64,000 bases of DNA, from assembly GCA_003133245.1 (NCBI GenBank), contig PKWM01000018.1, positions 1 through 64,000 of the forward strand, given 5' to 3'. Numbering within the stretch: the stretch's first letter is position 1; each line of letters starts with the position of its first letter. Source of the DNA: Rhodoferax sp. Its GTDB lineage: Bacteria; Pseudomonadota; Gammaproteobacteria; Burkholderiales; Burkholderiaceae_C. Position numbers and translations under genes: made by a program. Shown here piece by piece: positions 53,101 to 61,075 of the stretch. Below the pieces are notes generated by a model. That model was not told the DNA's origin, searched no databases, and saw nothing but the letters and a program-made list of their open reading frames with translations.

Positions 53101-54284
53101 GCAGCGGGCGCAGCCTGGGCGCTTTGAAGGCTGAACTGGGCGCGCAGGCGCGTGGTGCGTTTCGGGTGCTGGCTGGGCTCAAGCTGGGGCAGGGGGTGGC
53201 CAGCAGTGGCGTCGCTGACTCCTGTCACCTCATTGCGAGCCCTTCGCCAAGCTCAGGACAGGCTGTAGCGCGGCAATCCAGCCAGTCCGGAAGCACGGAT
53301 CGCCGTAGCCTGCGGCCTCACGATGACGAGCGCGAGCGCGTAGAAGTTTTAGCGAAAAGTAGCGCCGCAAATAGGGGTACGGTAGCCGGACCGCGCTACA
53401 CCAACTGGAGTTTTGGTGAACTGCCCGAGTTGCTCGAAATTACCAAAGGCAACCAGACCTTGATTGGTTATCCGGCACTGGTTGATGCTGGCGATGCCGT
53501 CACAATTGAAGTATTTGATGAGCCCGATGTCGCCAGCGCGCGCCATCGCGCCGGTCTGCGCCGCCTGTTTGCCTTGCAAATCAAGGATGCGCTCAAGTAC
53601 CTTGAAAAAAACATTCCTGACCTGCAAAAAATGGCTGTTATTTTCATGCAAGTTGGCAAGCCAACTGAGGGCGCGCGTTCAACTGGCGCTGCGCCCACGG
53701 GCGGCACCCCCGAGGAACTGCGTGAGCAAATCGTCGCGCTCGCGCTGGAACGGGCTTTTTTGCTCGAACCCTTACCCACCGACGAATTCGCTTTCAAGCG
53801 CCGCCTGGAGGAGGGTCGGGGGCGACTGACGCTGATCGCCAATGAAGTGGCACGCTTGGCGGCGAGTATCCTGACGGAATATGCCAGCGCAAACCGCAAG
53901 ATCAAAGACACCCGGAATGCGCCCGAGACCACCACTGATGCGGCCCAGCAATTGGCCCGCCTGATGCCAAAACGTTTTCTGCTTCAGTCACCGTGGGCGG
54001 CGTTGCAGCACTTTGTCCGTTACCAAAAAGCGATTACCGCACGGCTTGAAAAATACCGTGCTGATCCGGCCCGCGATGCTGAGCGTCTGAGTGAATTGCG
54101 ACCGCTGGAACAGCGCTACTGGCATCTGGTGGCTGAGCGCAAAGGTGTCGTTGATGATCGTATGGCGGAGTTCCGCTGGCTGCTCGAAGAGTTGCGCGTG
54201 AGCTTCTTCGCGCAGGAGCTGCGCACGCCACAGCCGGTGAGCGTGAAGAGACTGGAGAAGGCGTGGGTGCAACTCAATAACTGA
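50103..54284 (+). CDS. hrpA: ATP-dependent RNA helicase HrpA (DEAH box)
   Basis: 1393 residues. Walker A GETGSGKTTQLPK at about residue 51, DEAH as IIDEAHERS near 160, motif III SATIDAQRF near 197, and motif VI QSSANQRAGRCGR near 362. The ratchet domain, OB-like region and the C-terminal HrpA-type DUF3418 domain (EELMRHEAAGITTESFP and later) follow. Two extra segments break homology: residues about 554-576, a REP-like palindrome, and about 1042-1079, a different repeat. Both are in frame and lie in surface-loop positions. HrpA resolves stalled ribosomes on mRNA and helps RNA processing in E. coli. Confidence 0.94.
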   Translation: MMLTACLLEPIESQLSAPTLKIDFPESLPVSARRDEIMAAMAAHQVIIVCGETGSGKTTQLPKIALAMGRGKLNYPLVNPDGLRAPPGKLIGHTQPRRIAASSVAKRIAQELNTTLGDVVGFKVRFQDRISRDTSVKLMTDGILLAETQTDPLLKGYDTLIIDEAHERSLNIDFLLGYLRQILPRRPDLKVVVTSATIDAQRFAEHFAVKGIPAPVIIVSGRMFPVEQRWRPFEESRDYDLNCAIADAVDELWRDIHNSGDILVFLPGEREIREAADYLRGHLSHQPLFRNAEVLPLFARLSQVEQDRIFDGHSGRRIILATNVAETSLTVPGIKYVIDVGTARMKRYSFRSKVEQLLVEPISQSSANQRAGRCGRVANGICVRLYDQKDFDARPRFTDPEILRSSLAGVILRMKSLHFGVVEDFPFIERPSGRAIADGYQLLNELGAVDDANELTATGQELAKLPLDPRVGRMILEARSREALDEVLVIASALSVQDVRDRPMEAQQQADQAHVKFDDEKSEFSGYLKLWKWLEDSRGGGHHVPAGAGMPEKGVRARSLEHSANADHSRNRDLTPISSKLSNRQYEQLLRQNFVNIRRLREWRDIHSQLHTVVAEHKWRLNTTPASYEQLHLSMLSGLLGNIGCKLETDGASGEYLGARGIKFYPHPGAHLVKKPGRWIVAAELVETTRLFGRGIAAIEPQWLEQVGSHLLKKQLLDPHWEKKAAEVVALERATLYGVVIYSGRRVNYGRVDLAGAREVFIREALVGGQWETKLPFLQANQKLIEQVEALEHKARRQDVLVDEELIYAFYDQQLSADVCSGYSFEHWYREALKRQPKLLLLTREELMRHEAAGITTESFPKTIRLGGVDCACTYLHEPGDAKDGLTVTVPLFVLNQVNEERCEWLVPGMLKDKIQALLKTLHQRPRSRLVPLPETASKMAQILNAPEVFGCGSLLDAVLKLVRQSTSLDVVRADIKVEMLSPYLFMNLRVVDEHARQLGSGRSLGALKAELGAQARGAFRVLAGLKLGQGVASSGVADSCHLIASPSPSSGQAVARQSSQSGSTDRRSLRPHDDERERVEVLAKSSAANRGTVAGPRYTNWSFGELPELLEITKGNQTLIGYPALVDAGDAVTIEVFDEPDVASARHRAGLRRLFALQIKDALKYLEKNIPDLQKMAVIFMQVGKPTEGARSTGAAPTGGTPEELREQIVALALERAFLLEPLPTDEFAFKRRLEEGRGRLTLIANEVARLAASILTEYASANRKIKDTRNAPETTTDAAQQLARLMPKRFLLQSPWAALQHFVRYQKAITARLEKYRADPARDAERLSELRPLEQRYWHLVAERKGVVDDRMAEFRWLLEELRVSFFAQELRTPQPVSVKRLEKAWVQLNN
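51762..51829. repeat. REP-like palindromic element inside hrpA
   Basis: Perfect 9-bp arms GGGGTCAGA (51762-51770) and TCTGACCCC (51821-51829) around 50 bases that contain further short dyads (CCGCTAACGCGG). The core is shared with the elements at 28527 and 31405, though the outer AATT is only kept at the right end. In frame; the protein reads KGVRARSLEHSANADHSRNR at this place. Confidence 0.82.
53226..53338. repeat. second in-frame repeat insertion in hrpA (TCATTGCGAG / CGATGACGAG type)
   Basis: TCATTGCGAG at 53230, GCGGCAATCCAG near 53270, CGGATCGCCG near 53296 and CACGATGACGAG near 53319 are the parts of the common betaproteobacterial intergenic repeat that runs from TCATTGCGAG to a GATGACGA end (from memory). 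A second known-looking unit, CCTTCGCCAAGCTCAGGACAGGC, is nested at 53241-53263. The protein there is low-complexity (SPSPSSGQAV, SSQSGSTDRRS), lacking similarity to helicases. Confidence 0.7.
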
Positions 54285-54287
54285 GCC

Positions 54288-55439
54288 CTACAGTTTTGCC
54301 AACCGGTCCAGTGCAGCGTGCAGCGTTTCATCCTTCTTGGCAAAGCAAAACCGCACCACATGCTGGTCAAAGCTGTTGCCATAGAAAGCTGACAAGGGAA
54401 TGGCTGCCACGCCAATTTCAGCGGTCAGCCATTGGCAGAACTCGGCTTCGTTCAAATCACTCACCGCAGACGTGTCAACGCTTTGAAAGTAAGTGCCTTC
54501 GCACGCAAGCAGCTTGAACCTGGTGTGTTTGAGACCCTCGCGAAAGAGGTCACGCTTGCGCTGGTAGAAGGTGCCCAAATCCAGGTATGGTTTGGGATCG
54601 GTCATATAAGAAGCCAGACCGTATTGCACGGGGGTGTTGACCGTGAACACGTTGAATTGATGCACTTTTCGAAACTCAGCAGTCAAGCTGGCAGGTGCTG
54701 CCACGTAGCCCACTTTCCAGCCCGTCACGTGATAGTTTTTACCAAAGCTTGAGACGATAAAAGTGCGTACGGCCAGGACGGGAAAGCGCGCTGCACTTTG
54801 GTGTTGTCGGCCATCAAACACCATGTGTTCGTAAACCTCGTCACTAATCAACAGTACCTTGGTCGGTGCCAGGATTTCTTGCAAGCGAGTCATTTCCTCA
54901 AGCGTCCAGACGGTGCCACTTGGGTTGTGCGGCGAATTGATGATGATGGCGCGCGTTTTGGGGGTCACGGCGGCGGCGATCTGCTCGAAGTCGGGGCGGA
55001 AGGTACCTGGCGTCAACGGCACGCGCACCGGGACACCACCGGCGAGTTCAATGTTGGGCACATAGCTGTCGTAGCAGGGATCGAGCACGATCACTTCATC
55101 ACCCGCACGGACGACTGCCAAAATGGCAGTGAGGATGGCCTGAGTGGCACCGGCGGTGATCGTAATTTCGTCCTCGGCACTGTATTGGCGGCCATATATC
55201 GCCTTTATTTTGCTGGCGATGGCTTCACGCAACACCGGCACCCCGGTCATGGGCGGGTACTGATTCAGACCTTGGCGCATGGCCGCCGCGACGCTATCGA
55301 TCAGCTTGGGGTCGCAGTTGAAGTCGGGGAATCCCTGGCCCAGGTTAACGGCATTTTTCGCTACCGCCAAGGCGGACATGACAGTAAAGATCGTGGTGCC
55401 GACGTGGGGCAATTTGGATTGAATGGATGGGGTGCTCAC
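54288..55439 (-). CDS. PLP-dependent aminotransferase, methionine/kynurenine type (YbdL-like)
   Basis: 383 residues. Fold type I: MSALAVAKNAVNLGQGFPDF at the N-terminus, AGATQAILTAILAVVRAGDE near 95, NSPHNPSGTVW near 170, and the PLP-lysine in SSFGKNYHVTGWKVGY near 235, and VRFCFAKKDETLHAALDRL at the end. The pattern is that of the YbdL/kynurenine aminotransferase group, which uses methionine, glutamine or aromatic amino acids. It lies 6 bases downstream of the CysB-type regulator, an arrangement that fits sulphur amino acid metabolism (inference). Convergent with hrpA. Confidence 0.88.
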   Translation of the reverse strand: MSTPSIQSKLPHVGTTIFTVMSALAVAKNAVNLGQGFPDFNCDPKLIDSVAAAMRQGLNQYPPMTGVPVLREAIASKIKAIYGRQYSAEDEITITAGATQAILTAILAVVRAGDEVIVLDPCYDSYVPNIELAGGVPVRVPLTPGTFRPDFEQIAAAVTPKTRAIIINSPHNPSGTVWTLEEMTRLQEILAPTKVLLISDEVYEHMVFDGRQHQSAARFPVLAVRTFIVSSFGKNYHVTGWKVGYVAAPASLTAEFRKVHQFNVFTVNTPVQYGLASYMTDPKPYLDLGTFYQRKRDLFREGLKHTRFKLLACEGTYFQSVDTSAVSDLNEAEFCQWLTAEIGVAAIPLSAFYGNSFDQHVVRFCFAKKDETLHAALDRLAKL

Positions 55440-55445
55440 AGCCGG

Positions 55446-56399
55446 TTAGAGTTCGTAGTTATCGATGTGGCCGGTCATGGCCATTTCTACTAAATGGCGG
55501 GTTAAGCGGTCACTCACCAGTTCAGAAAATTTATAAACAAAATTGCGCAGATAGGCACCCCGCTTAAAAGCGACGCGACTCACATTCTGGCCAAACAAAT
55601 GCCCGGCTGGGCGCACTACCAGATCGCTTTTGCCGCCTTCGGCCAGTACATCGCGTACCGACATTTCGGCGGCAATGCCAACGCCCAGGCCAAGCCGTAC
55701 ATAAGTCTTGATCACGTCCGAATCAATCGCTTCGAGCGCGATACGCGGAGCCAGTTTGCGGGTGGCGAACGCATGGTCTATTTTGGTACGTCCGGTGTAA
55801 GCCGGATGGTAGGTGATGAGTGGCTCCTGGGCAAGGTCTTCGAGCGTCAGATGTTCTTTCTGGCACAAGGGATGGGCTACCGGCAGCACCAGCACATGTT
55901 GCCACTCATAGCAGGGCAGGGTGACCAGTTCTTCATAGCCCGCCAGCGACTCGGTTGCAATGCCGATTTCTGCCACTTCGTCGATCAGCATGCGTGCGAC
56001 CTGGTCGGGTGAGCCCTGATGCAAGCTGACGTTGACCTTGGGGTAGGTTTGGCGCAGCTTGGCGACCGGTTCAGGCAGCACATAGCGGGCTTGCGTGTGT
56101 GTGGTGGCAATCGAGAGCGTACCACTGTCTTCGGCGCTGTATTGCTCGCCAATACGTTTGAGGTTACCGATCTCACGCATGATGAGTTCGATACTTTTCA
56201 GAACCAATTGACCCGGTTCGGTGATGCGTTTGAGTCGCTTGCCGTGACGGGCAAAAATCTCGATTCCGAGCTCTTCCTCAAGCTCGATGATGGCCTTGGA
56301 GACACCTGGCTGAGAGGTGTGCAAGGCTTTGGCGGCTTCAGTCAGGTTAAGTTCGCGACGGACGGCCTCTTGAACGAATCGGAATTGATGTAAATTCAT
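55446..56399 (-). CDS. cysB: LysR-type regulator of the CysB/Cbl group
   Basis: 317 residues. The N-terminal winged helix begins MNLHQFRFVQEAVRRELNLTE, as in CysB, with TSQPGVSKAIIELEEELGIEIF as the DNA-reading helix. The effector domain includes IATTHTQARYVLPEPVAKLR and FPxVxLHQGSPxQ-like VSLHQGSPDQVA, which in CysB bind N-acetylserine or sulphate. It likely activates cysteine synthesis and sulphonate-use genes. The adjoining aminotransferase gene follows on the same strand. Confidence 0.9.
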   Translation of the reverse strand: MNLHQFRFVQEAVRRELNLTEAAKALHTSQPGVSKAIIELEEELGIEIFARHGKRLKRITEPGQLVLKSIELIMREIGNLKRIGEQYSAEDSGTLSIATTHTQARYVLPEPVAKLRQTYPKVNVSLHQGSPDQVARMLIDEVAEIGIATESLAGYEELVTLPCYEWQHVLVLPVAHPLCQKEHLTLEDLAQEPLITYHPAYTGRTKIDHAFATRKLAPRIALEAIDSDVIKTYVRLGLGVGIAAEMSVRDVLAEGGKSDLVVRPAGHLFGQNVSRVAFKRGAYLRNFVYKFSELVSDRLTRHLVEMAMTGHIDNYEL

Positions 56400-56455
56400 A
56401 TCAAATTTCAGCTAACAGCGAAATTCATTATGCCTCATGCATCTATTAGCCAGCC

Positions 56456-57580
56456 TCATCTTCTGAATACCAGCCAACCCAACGCGGTCAGTGAAAGTAC
56501 TGAATAAATCAAACCTGGTAGTGCTGCAGTCAGCCAAGGATACCAGTTTTGGAGGTTGCCGATGTAACCGAAAACATTGTTCAACAAGAAAAAACTGATG
56601 CCGGCTAGAACACCGCCAAACACGTAGGAGGCAATGCTGCCCGAGCGGAAGTGCAGGTAAGCAAAGGGCAATGCCAGCACTACCATCACCAGGCAACTCA
56701 AGGGATAGAAAACCTTTTTCCAGAACTCGATCTCATAACGCTGGGCGCTTTGTGCGTTGGCATCGAGGTGTCCAATATATTCAAACAGGCCAATCGTGCT
56801 CATGCGCTCTGGCTTGAGCAGTGCGGCTGCGACCATCTCCGCGCTGATCTGGTTGGGCCAGCGAAGACTGTCAAATTGACGACGATCAATTCTGGCGCTG
56901 TCGGCATCGTGCGCGGGAAATTCGGTGCGCTTCACCTGGTATAGATTCCATGCATTGTTTTCGCCAAAATTTGCGGTTTGCGCCTGCACCATGGATATCA
57001 AGAAGCCTTGGTTGTCAAATTCAAAAATACGCACTGCCCGCATGCGCCCGTCCGAGTCCAACGCGCCAACATTGACCGAGTACTGCGCATAAGGCTGTTT
57101 TTCTTTTAGCCAGACCCCCGTCTGTCCCACTGTGATGTTTCCCTGGTAGCGCGCCTTGAGTAATTGTGCCGCGCGGTCTGCACTTGGAGCGACGTAATCG
57201 CCAATAACAAAAGTCAATAATACAAAACCTAGGCCCAGTGTCAGCAGTGTTTTTAGGGCCCGTCCTGGACCCAAGCCACTGGTTCTTAGAATGGTGTATT
57301 CGGAATTTTTGGCAAATCGTGCCATCACGAAAATGGTACCGATGAGAACAGTGATGGGCAACAACTCGTAGAGATGGCTCGGGATCAGCAGCGCTACAAA
57401 AGTCAGCGCATTGACGAGCCCGTATTCGCCAGCAGAAGCACGTCCGATAACCTGGATTTCTTCAGCAAAATCGAAAAAGAAAAACAGTGCGAGAAAGCCG
57501 AGGCTGACAAATGCAACTGCGTTGAGCACTTCACCGTAGATCAGGAGTCGAATGGTTTTCAAAGCGCCGACTTCCGCCAA
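56456..57580 (-). CDS. lptG: LPS export permease LptG
   Basis: 374 residues, six membrane helices (three at each end) with a periplasmic beta-jellyroll between about 130 and 270, the YjgP/YjgQ permease architecture. VLIGTIFVMARFAKNSEYTILRTSG is the conserved coupling-helix region that contacts LptB. Its start lies 22 bases inside the end of lptF, so the two are coupled. It extracts lipopolysaccharide from the inner membrane with LptF and LptB. Confidence 0.93.
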   Translation of the reverse strand: MAEVGALKTIRLLIYGEVLNAVAFVSLGFLALFFFFDFAEEIQVIGRASAGEYGLVNALTFVALLIPSHLYELLPITVLIGTIFVMARFAKNSEYTILRTSGLGPGRALKTLLTLGLGFVLLTFVIGDYVAPSADRAAQLLKARYQGNITVGQTGVWLKEKQPYAQYSVNVGALDSDGRMRAVRIFEFDNQGFLISMVQAQTANFGENNAWNLYQVKRTEFPAHDADSARIDRRQFDSLRWPNQISAEMVAAALLKPERMSTIGLFEYIGHLDANAQSAQRYEIEFWKKVFYPLSCLVMVVLALPFAYLHFRSGSIASYVFGGVLAGISFFLLNNVFGYIGNLQNWYPWLTAALPGLIYSVLSLTALGWLVFRR

Positions 57581-58680
57581 AGTGAGCCAATGCCGCGATG
57601 CCGATCCAACAAGTTGCTCCAGTGCCAGTTGTTGTGTGCCTTGGCCAACCAGAGGGTGCCCAGCAGCAGGGCGCTACCGTGCAAAGTCAACAAAAATCCA
57701 CCGAAGGTGAATTTGCCAGAGGCAATCCAGTTCTGACCCATATTCAAAAAGTTGTAATACAAGACAAAAGCAAAGAGTGAAAAAACCAGATTGGCACTGT
57801 GTCCGACGCGCGGATTGACACTTGAAACCGCAATGCCAATAACGACAAAATTGATTGCCGCCAAAATCAAGCCAATGCGCCACGACAATTCGGCCAGATT
57901 GCTCGGTGTCAGGGCCTTTAACAATTCCAGAGTTGCGAGGGTATTGACTGGCATCCGGTCGTTGCCCGTGAGAGCACCCACTCCAACTTTGATGCCATAT
58001 TCTTCAAACTCGCTGATTTTCAGGTCAGTGGTGCCTGTAATGCTCTCGAGTCGTTCCCCGTTGCTGAGCATCAAAAAACGATCCTTCCCAACGTTTTGAA
58101 CACGTCCGCTGCGGGCCGAAGTGATGGTCTCTTTGCCGTTTTCGGTAGTGGCAATAAAAACGTTGGATCCGGAACGTTCGCTGCTGGCGTTTTTTTCCAC
58201 AAAAAATACCCGTTTCCCGCCAGCAGACTCCTGAAACTGACCGGGTTCAACGCGTTCAATATCGCCGCGCTTCTCGTATTGCGTTTTCAGGGTTTCAATT
58301 CGTTGGTTGGACCAGGGCAGCACCACCAGTGCCAGTGCCATGACCACTAGCAATACCGGCCATGCAAACCGAAACAGCGGGCCAAGCAAGGCGGCCAAAC
58401 CGCGGCCGCTGATAAACCAGATCACCATCTCGCTCTCAAGGTACATGCGTGACAAGCTGGCAATGATGGCAATGAACAGGCTCATGGTCAGGATGGTTGG
58501 CATATAAGCCAGTACGGTATAGCTCATGATCAACATCACGTCCGACGGATTGAAGTTGCCAAGTGAGGCCTGTCCAAGTGTGCGGATCAGCGTCATCGTC
58601 ATCACCACCGTGGTCAGCACAATCAGCGTGGCGCCAAAGCTGCGCGCCAGTTCCTTGCGAATAGAAGAATGAAATAACAT
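57559..58680 (-). CDS. lptF: LPS export permease LptF
   Basis: 373 residues. MLFHSSIRKELARSFGATLIVLTTVV start, six membrane helices, and the coupling region FIAIIASLSRMYLESEMVIWFISG near 85, typical of LptF. The central region forms a periplasmic beta-jellyroll domain. It is the first gene of lptF-lptG and divergent from pepA (79 bases), a conserved neighbourhood in Proteobacteria. Confidence 0.93.
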   Translation of the reverse strand: MLFHSSIRKELARSFGATLIVLTTVVMTMTLIRTLGQASLGNFNPSDVMLIMSYTVLAYMPTILTMSLFIAIIASLSRMYLESEMVIWFISGRGLAALLGPLFRFAWPVLLVVMALALVVLPWSNQRIETLKTQYEKRGDIERVEPGQFQESAGGKRVFFVEKNASSERSGSNVFIATTENGKETITSARSGRVQNVGKDRFLMLSNGERLESITGTTDLKISEFEEYGIKVGVGALTGNDRMPVNTLATLELLKALTPSNLAELSWRIGLILAAINFVVIGIAVSSVNPRVGHSANLVFSLFAFVLYYNFLNMGQNWIASGKFTFGGFLLTLHGSALLLGTLWLAKAHNNWHWSNLLDRHRGIGSLWRKSAL

Positions 58681-58759
58681 GGATAATCAAATTTTTTGAG
58701 CAGGCCGCAGGGACATTGAGCGGTTTGTCTCTAGTCTTTGATGATTAGAAACCTGAATT

Positions 58760-60199
58760 ATGAACTTTGAACTCAAAACCTTTGACCTTGCTGATGCTGC
58801 CCGCGAGAAGTGCGATGCCTTGATTGTGCTGGTAAATGATGTCTTTAAACCTGGAAAAGATGTTTTATCTACCTTGCTGACGCAAGCGTTAAAAGCTGGG
58901 GATCTTGAAATTAAGGTCGGCAAATCGCTGGTTTTGTACCACACCAGTGGCGTCGCCGGTGTGCGCGTCGTGTTGGCTGGCATCGCGGCTGGATCGGCTA
59001 AGGATGTGCACAAAGCAGTCGTTTCCGCAGTGACCGCGGTGAAAGCGCCTAAGGTTAAAAAACTGGTAATCTGTTTTGCCAGTTTGCCTGAAGCAGCAGC
59101 AGTTTGCGCCGCCGTGATAGCCGCCGCCGAGGCCGGTTATGTCTATACCACGACCAAGTCAAAACCCGATGGCCAACTGATTCAGCAGGTGCTGGTGGGT
59201 TTGCCAAACGCTTCCAAATTCAAAACCGCGTTTGACCGAACGCTGGCAGCTGTTTTGGGCATTGAGTACGCCAAGGAGTGGGCGAACCGCCCCGCCAATC
59301 ATGCAACCCCGTCGCTTCTCGCCGGGGCGGCCCGCGCGCTGGCCAAATTGCCCAGTATCAAATGCGAGGTACTCGGCCCCAAAGAGGTGGCCAAGCTGGC
59401 GATGGGTGCTTTCATCGCGGTAGCGCAGGGCTCTGAGGAGCCCTTGCGTTTCATCGTCTTGCATTACAACGGTGCGTCTAAGGCACAGGCCCCGACGGTT
59501 CTGATTGGCAAGGGCCTCACCTTTGATAGCGGCGGCATTTCCATTAAACCGGCCGCTGAAATGGATGAAATGAAGTTTGACATGTCTGGCGCTGCCAGCG
59601 TGTTGGGTGTTTTTCGGGCCTTGGCAGAGTTGCATCCCGCCATCAACGTGGTCGGCCTGATTCCCTCCTGTGAAAACCTGCCGGGTGGACGCTCGATCAA
59701 GCCGGGTGATGTCGTTACCAGTATGAGTGGGCAGACAATTGAAATCCTCAACACCGATGCTGAAGGGCGTTTGGTGCTATCTGATGCTCTGACCTATGCC
59801 GAACGTTTCAAACCTCGGGTCGTCATCGATATTGCGACGCTGACAGGTGCCTGCATGATTGCCCTGGGCGGCGTGCGCAGCGGTCTTTTTTCCAGCGATG
59901 AAACATTGGCAGCATCCCTGATGGCGGCGGGTGAGTCTTCGTCTGACTTGTGCTGGCGCATGCCGCTGGACGACGAATACGCCGAAGGCCTTAAAACCAA
60001 TTTTGCAGATGTTGCCAATGTGGCCGGGCGAGCGGGTGGCGCCATCACGGCGGCTAAGTTTTTGCAAGGTTTCGCCGGTAAATTTCCCTGGGCACATCTC
60101 GACGTTGCCGGTACCGCCTGGAAAAGCGGGCTTGCCAAAGGGGCAACCGGTCGACCGGTGGCGCTGTTGTTGCAATACTTGCTGGCAACGCAAAAATAA
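58760..60199 (+). CDS. pepA: leucyl aminopeptidase PepA (M17)
   Basis: 479 residues. Catalytic/metal residues in KGLTFDSGGISIKPAAEMD near residues 253-271, FDMSGAASVLG near 273, and the signature NTDAEGRL near 334-341. Normal length for the family. PepA cleaves N-terminal residues from peptides and in E. coli also binds DNA in recombination and carAB control. Followed by holC, a widely conserved pair. Confidence 0.95.
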   Translation: MNFELKTFDLADAAREKCDALIVLVNDVFKPGKDVLSTLLTQALKAGDLEIKVGKSLVLYHTSGVAGVRVVLAGIAAGSAKDVHKAVVSAVTAVKAPKVKKLVICFASLPEAAAVCAAVIAAAEAGYVYTTTKSKPDGQLIQQVLVGLPNASKFKTAFDRTLAAVLGIEYAKEWANRPANHATPSLLAGAARALAKLPSIKCEVLGPKEVAKLAMGAFIAVAQGSEEPLRFIVLHYNGASKAQAPTVLIGKGLTFDSGGISIKPAAEMDEMKFDMSGAASVLGVFRALAELHPAINVVGLIPSCENLPGGRSIKPGDVVTSMSGQTIEILNTDAEGRLVLSDALTYAERFKPRVVIDIATLTGACMIALGGVRSGLFSSDETLAASLMAAGESSSDLCWRMPLDDEYAEGLKTNFADVANVAGRAGGAITAAKFLQGFAGKFPWAHLDVAGTAWKSGLAKGATGRPVALLLQYLLATQK

Positions 60200-60216
60200 C
60201 AGCAGTGATGCTGTCG

Positions 60217-60648
60217 ATGACTTCGATCGCCTTCCATTTCAACGCTTCCGACCGGATTGCCTATGCCTGCCGTTTGCTGCGCAAAGCAGCCAGTAGCGGA
60301 GCCAAAGTGCTGGTGATCGGTGCGTCCGAAACCTTGAACCAGCTTGATGCTGCGCTGTGGGCTTTTTCGCCTGCTGATTTCGTGCCGCACTGTCTTCTGG
60401 CGGGTGATGCCATGCTGGTTGCGGCATCCCCCGTGATCCTTGCAAACTCAACCGAGACATCGCCACATCAAGAGGTTTTGCTCAATCTCGGCCATCCGGT
60501 GCCAAATGGTTTCGAGAAGTTTGAGCGCATCATTGAAATTGTCACGCGGGATAATGAAGACCGTCAATTAGCACGCAGCCGTTGGAAACATTATGCCGAT
60601 TCTGGCTACACCATGACCCGGCATGATTTGTCTTTGAATGTTGCTTGA
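60217..60648 (+). CDS. holC: DNA polymerase III chi subunit HolC
   Basis: 143 residues from ATG 60217; GTG 60205 and ATG 60208 are in-frame alternatives that add up to four residues. Features of the chi fold: IAFHFNASDRIAYACRLLRKAASSG, LDAALWAFSPADFVPHCL, SPVILANS and FERIIEIVTRDNEDRQLARSR with YRxxG-like KHYADSGY near the end. Chi links the clamp loader to single-strand binding protein. It lies 17 bases after pepA and overlaps the next small ORF as TGATG. Confidence 0.9.
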   Translation: MTSIAFHFNASDRIAYACRLLRKAASSGAKVLVIGASETLNQLDAALWAFSPADFVPHCLLAGDAMLVAASPVILANSTETSPHQEVLLNLGHPVPNGFEKFERIIEIVTRDNEDRQLARSRWKHYADSGYTMTRHDLSLNVA

Positions 60649-60956
60649 TGATGGATGCACCACCTCAAAATTTGCTGCGGTTTTTGCCAACTCTGACAGA
60701 GGTTGTGAATCAAACGGACTTGGCCGAAACAACAGTGCCGACGAGGTTGGATATAGAGGAAATAGTGCAAACCGTGATGCAGCGGACTCAGGGCCAGTTT
60801 GAAAAACGATTGGCGCAAGAAATTGACACCATAGTTTGCACCCTGGTGGCTGAACAATTGAAGATTCTGGATTTACGCCTTCGGCAAGAATTCGAACTTG
60901 GTGTGCGCCAGGCGGTGGTTGAGGCTATTACGCGACGCCAGGGAGTGCAAAACTAA
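60648..60956 (+). CDS. small hypothetical protein coupled to holC
   Basis: 102 residues, starting at ATG 60648, which overlaps the holC stop (TGATG). The sequence is polar and helix-rich: LDIEEIVQTVMQRTQGQFEKRLAQ and a coiled-coil-like LKILDLRLRQEFELGVRQAVVEAI. No signal peptide or membrane helix is present. Many Burkholderiales have a small uncharacterised gene after holC (general knowledge). The tight coupling suggests a role with HolC or a co-regulated helper; function unknown. Confidence 0.7.
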   Translation: MMDAPPQNLLRFLPTLTEVVNQTDLAETTVPTRLDIEEIVQTVMQRTQGQFEKRLAQEIDTIVCTLVAEQLKILDLRLRQEFELGVRQAVVEAITRRQGVQN

Positions 60957-61033
60957 AATTATTTGACATTAATGACCGGGCTTGGTGTCTTCCCTATGTT
61001 GGTGGCTCAAAATTTGAGGTATCGTATTGAGCG

Positions 61034-61075
61034 TGGAGTTGTTTAATTCACATTTTTTAAATCTGGAGTTGTTTA
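61034..61075 (+). repeat. duplicated ribosome-binding/start segment before the LivK-like gene
   Basis: TGGAGTTGTTTA occurs at 61034-61045 and again at 61064-61075. The second copy runs into the ATG at 61075 and the first into ATT. This looks like a 30-bp duplication of the translation start in which the first copy lost its start codon. A GTG at 61027 is in frame with the gene but is not needed. Confidence 0.5.

Noticed and set aside
51867-53228. 453-codon open frame on the minus strand inside hrpA
   Set aside because: Antisense shadow of the helicase; His/Gln-rich composition typical of a reversed GC-biased gene, and no family features.
60963-61000. Sigma-70 promoter (TTGACA then TATGTT) before the LivK-like gene
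   Set aside because: Spacing of 26 bases between the elements is too long for a normal promoter.
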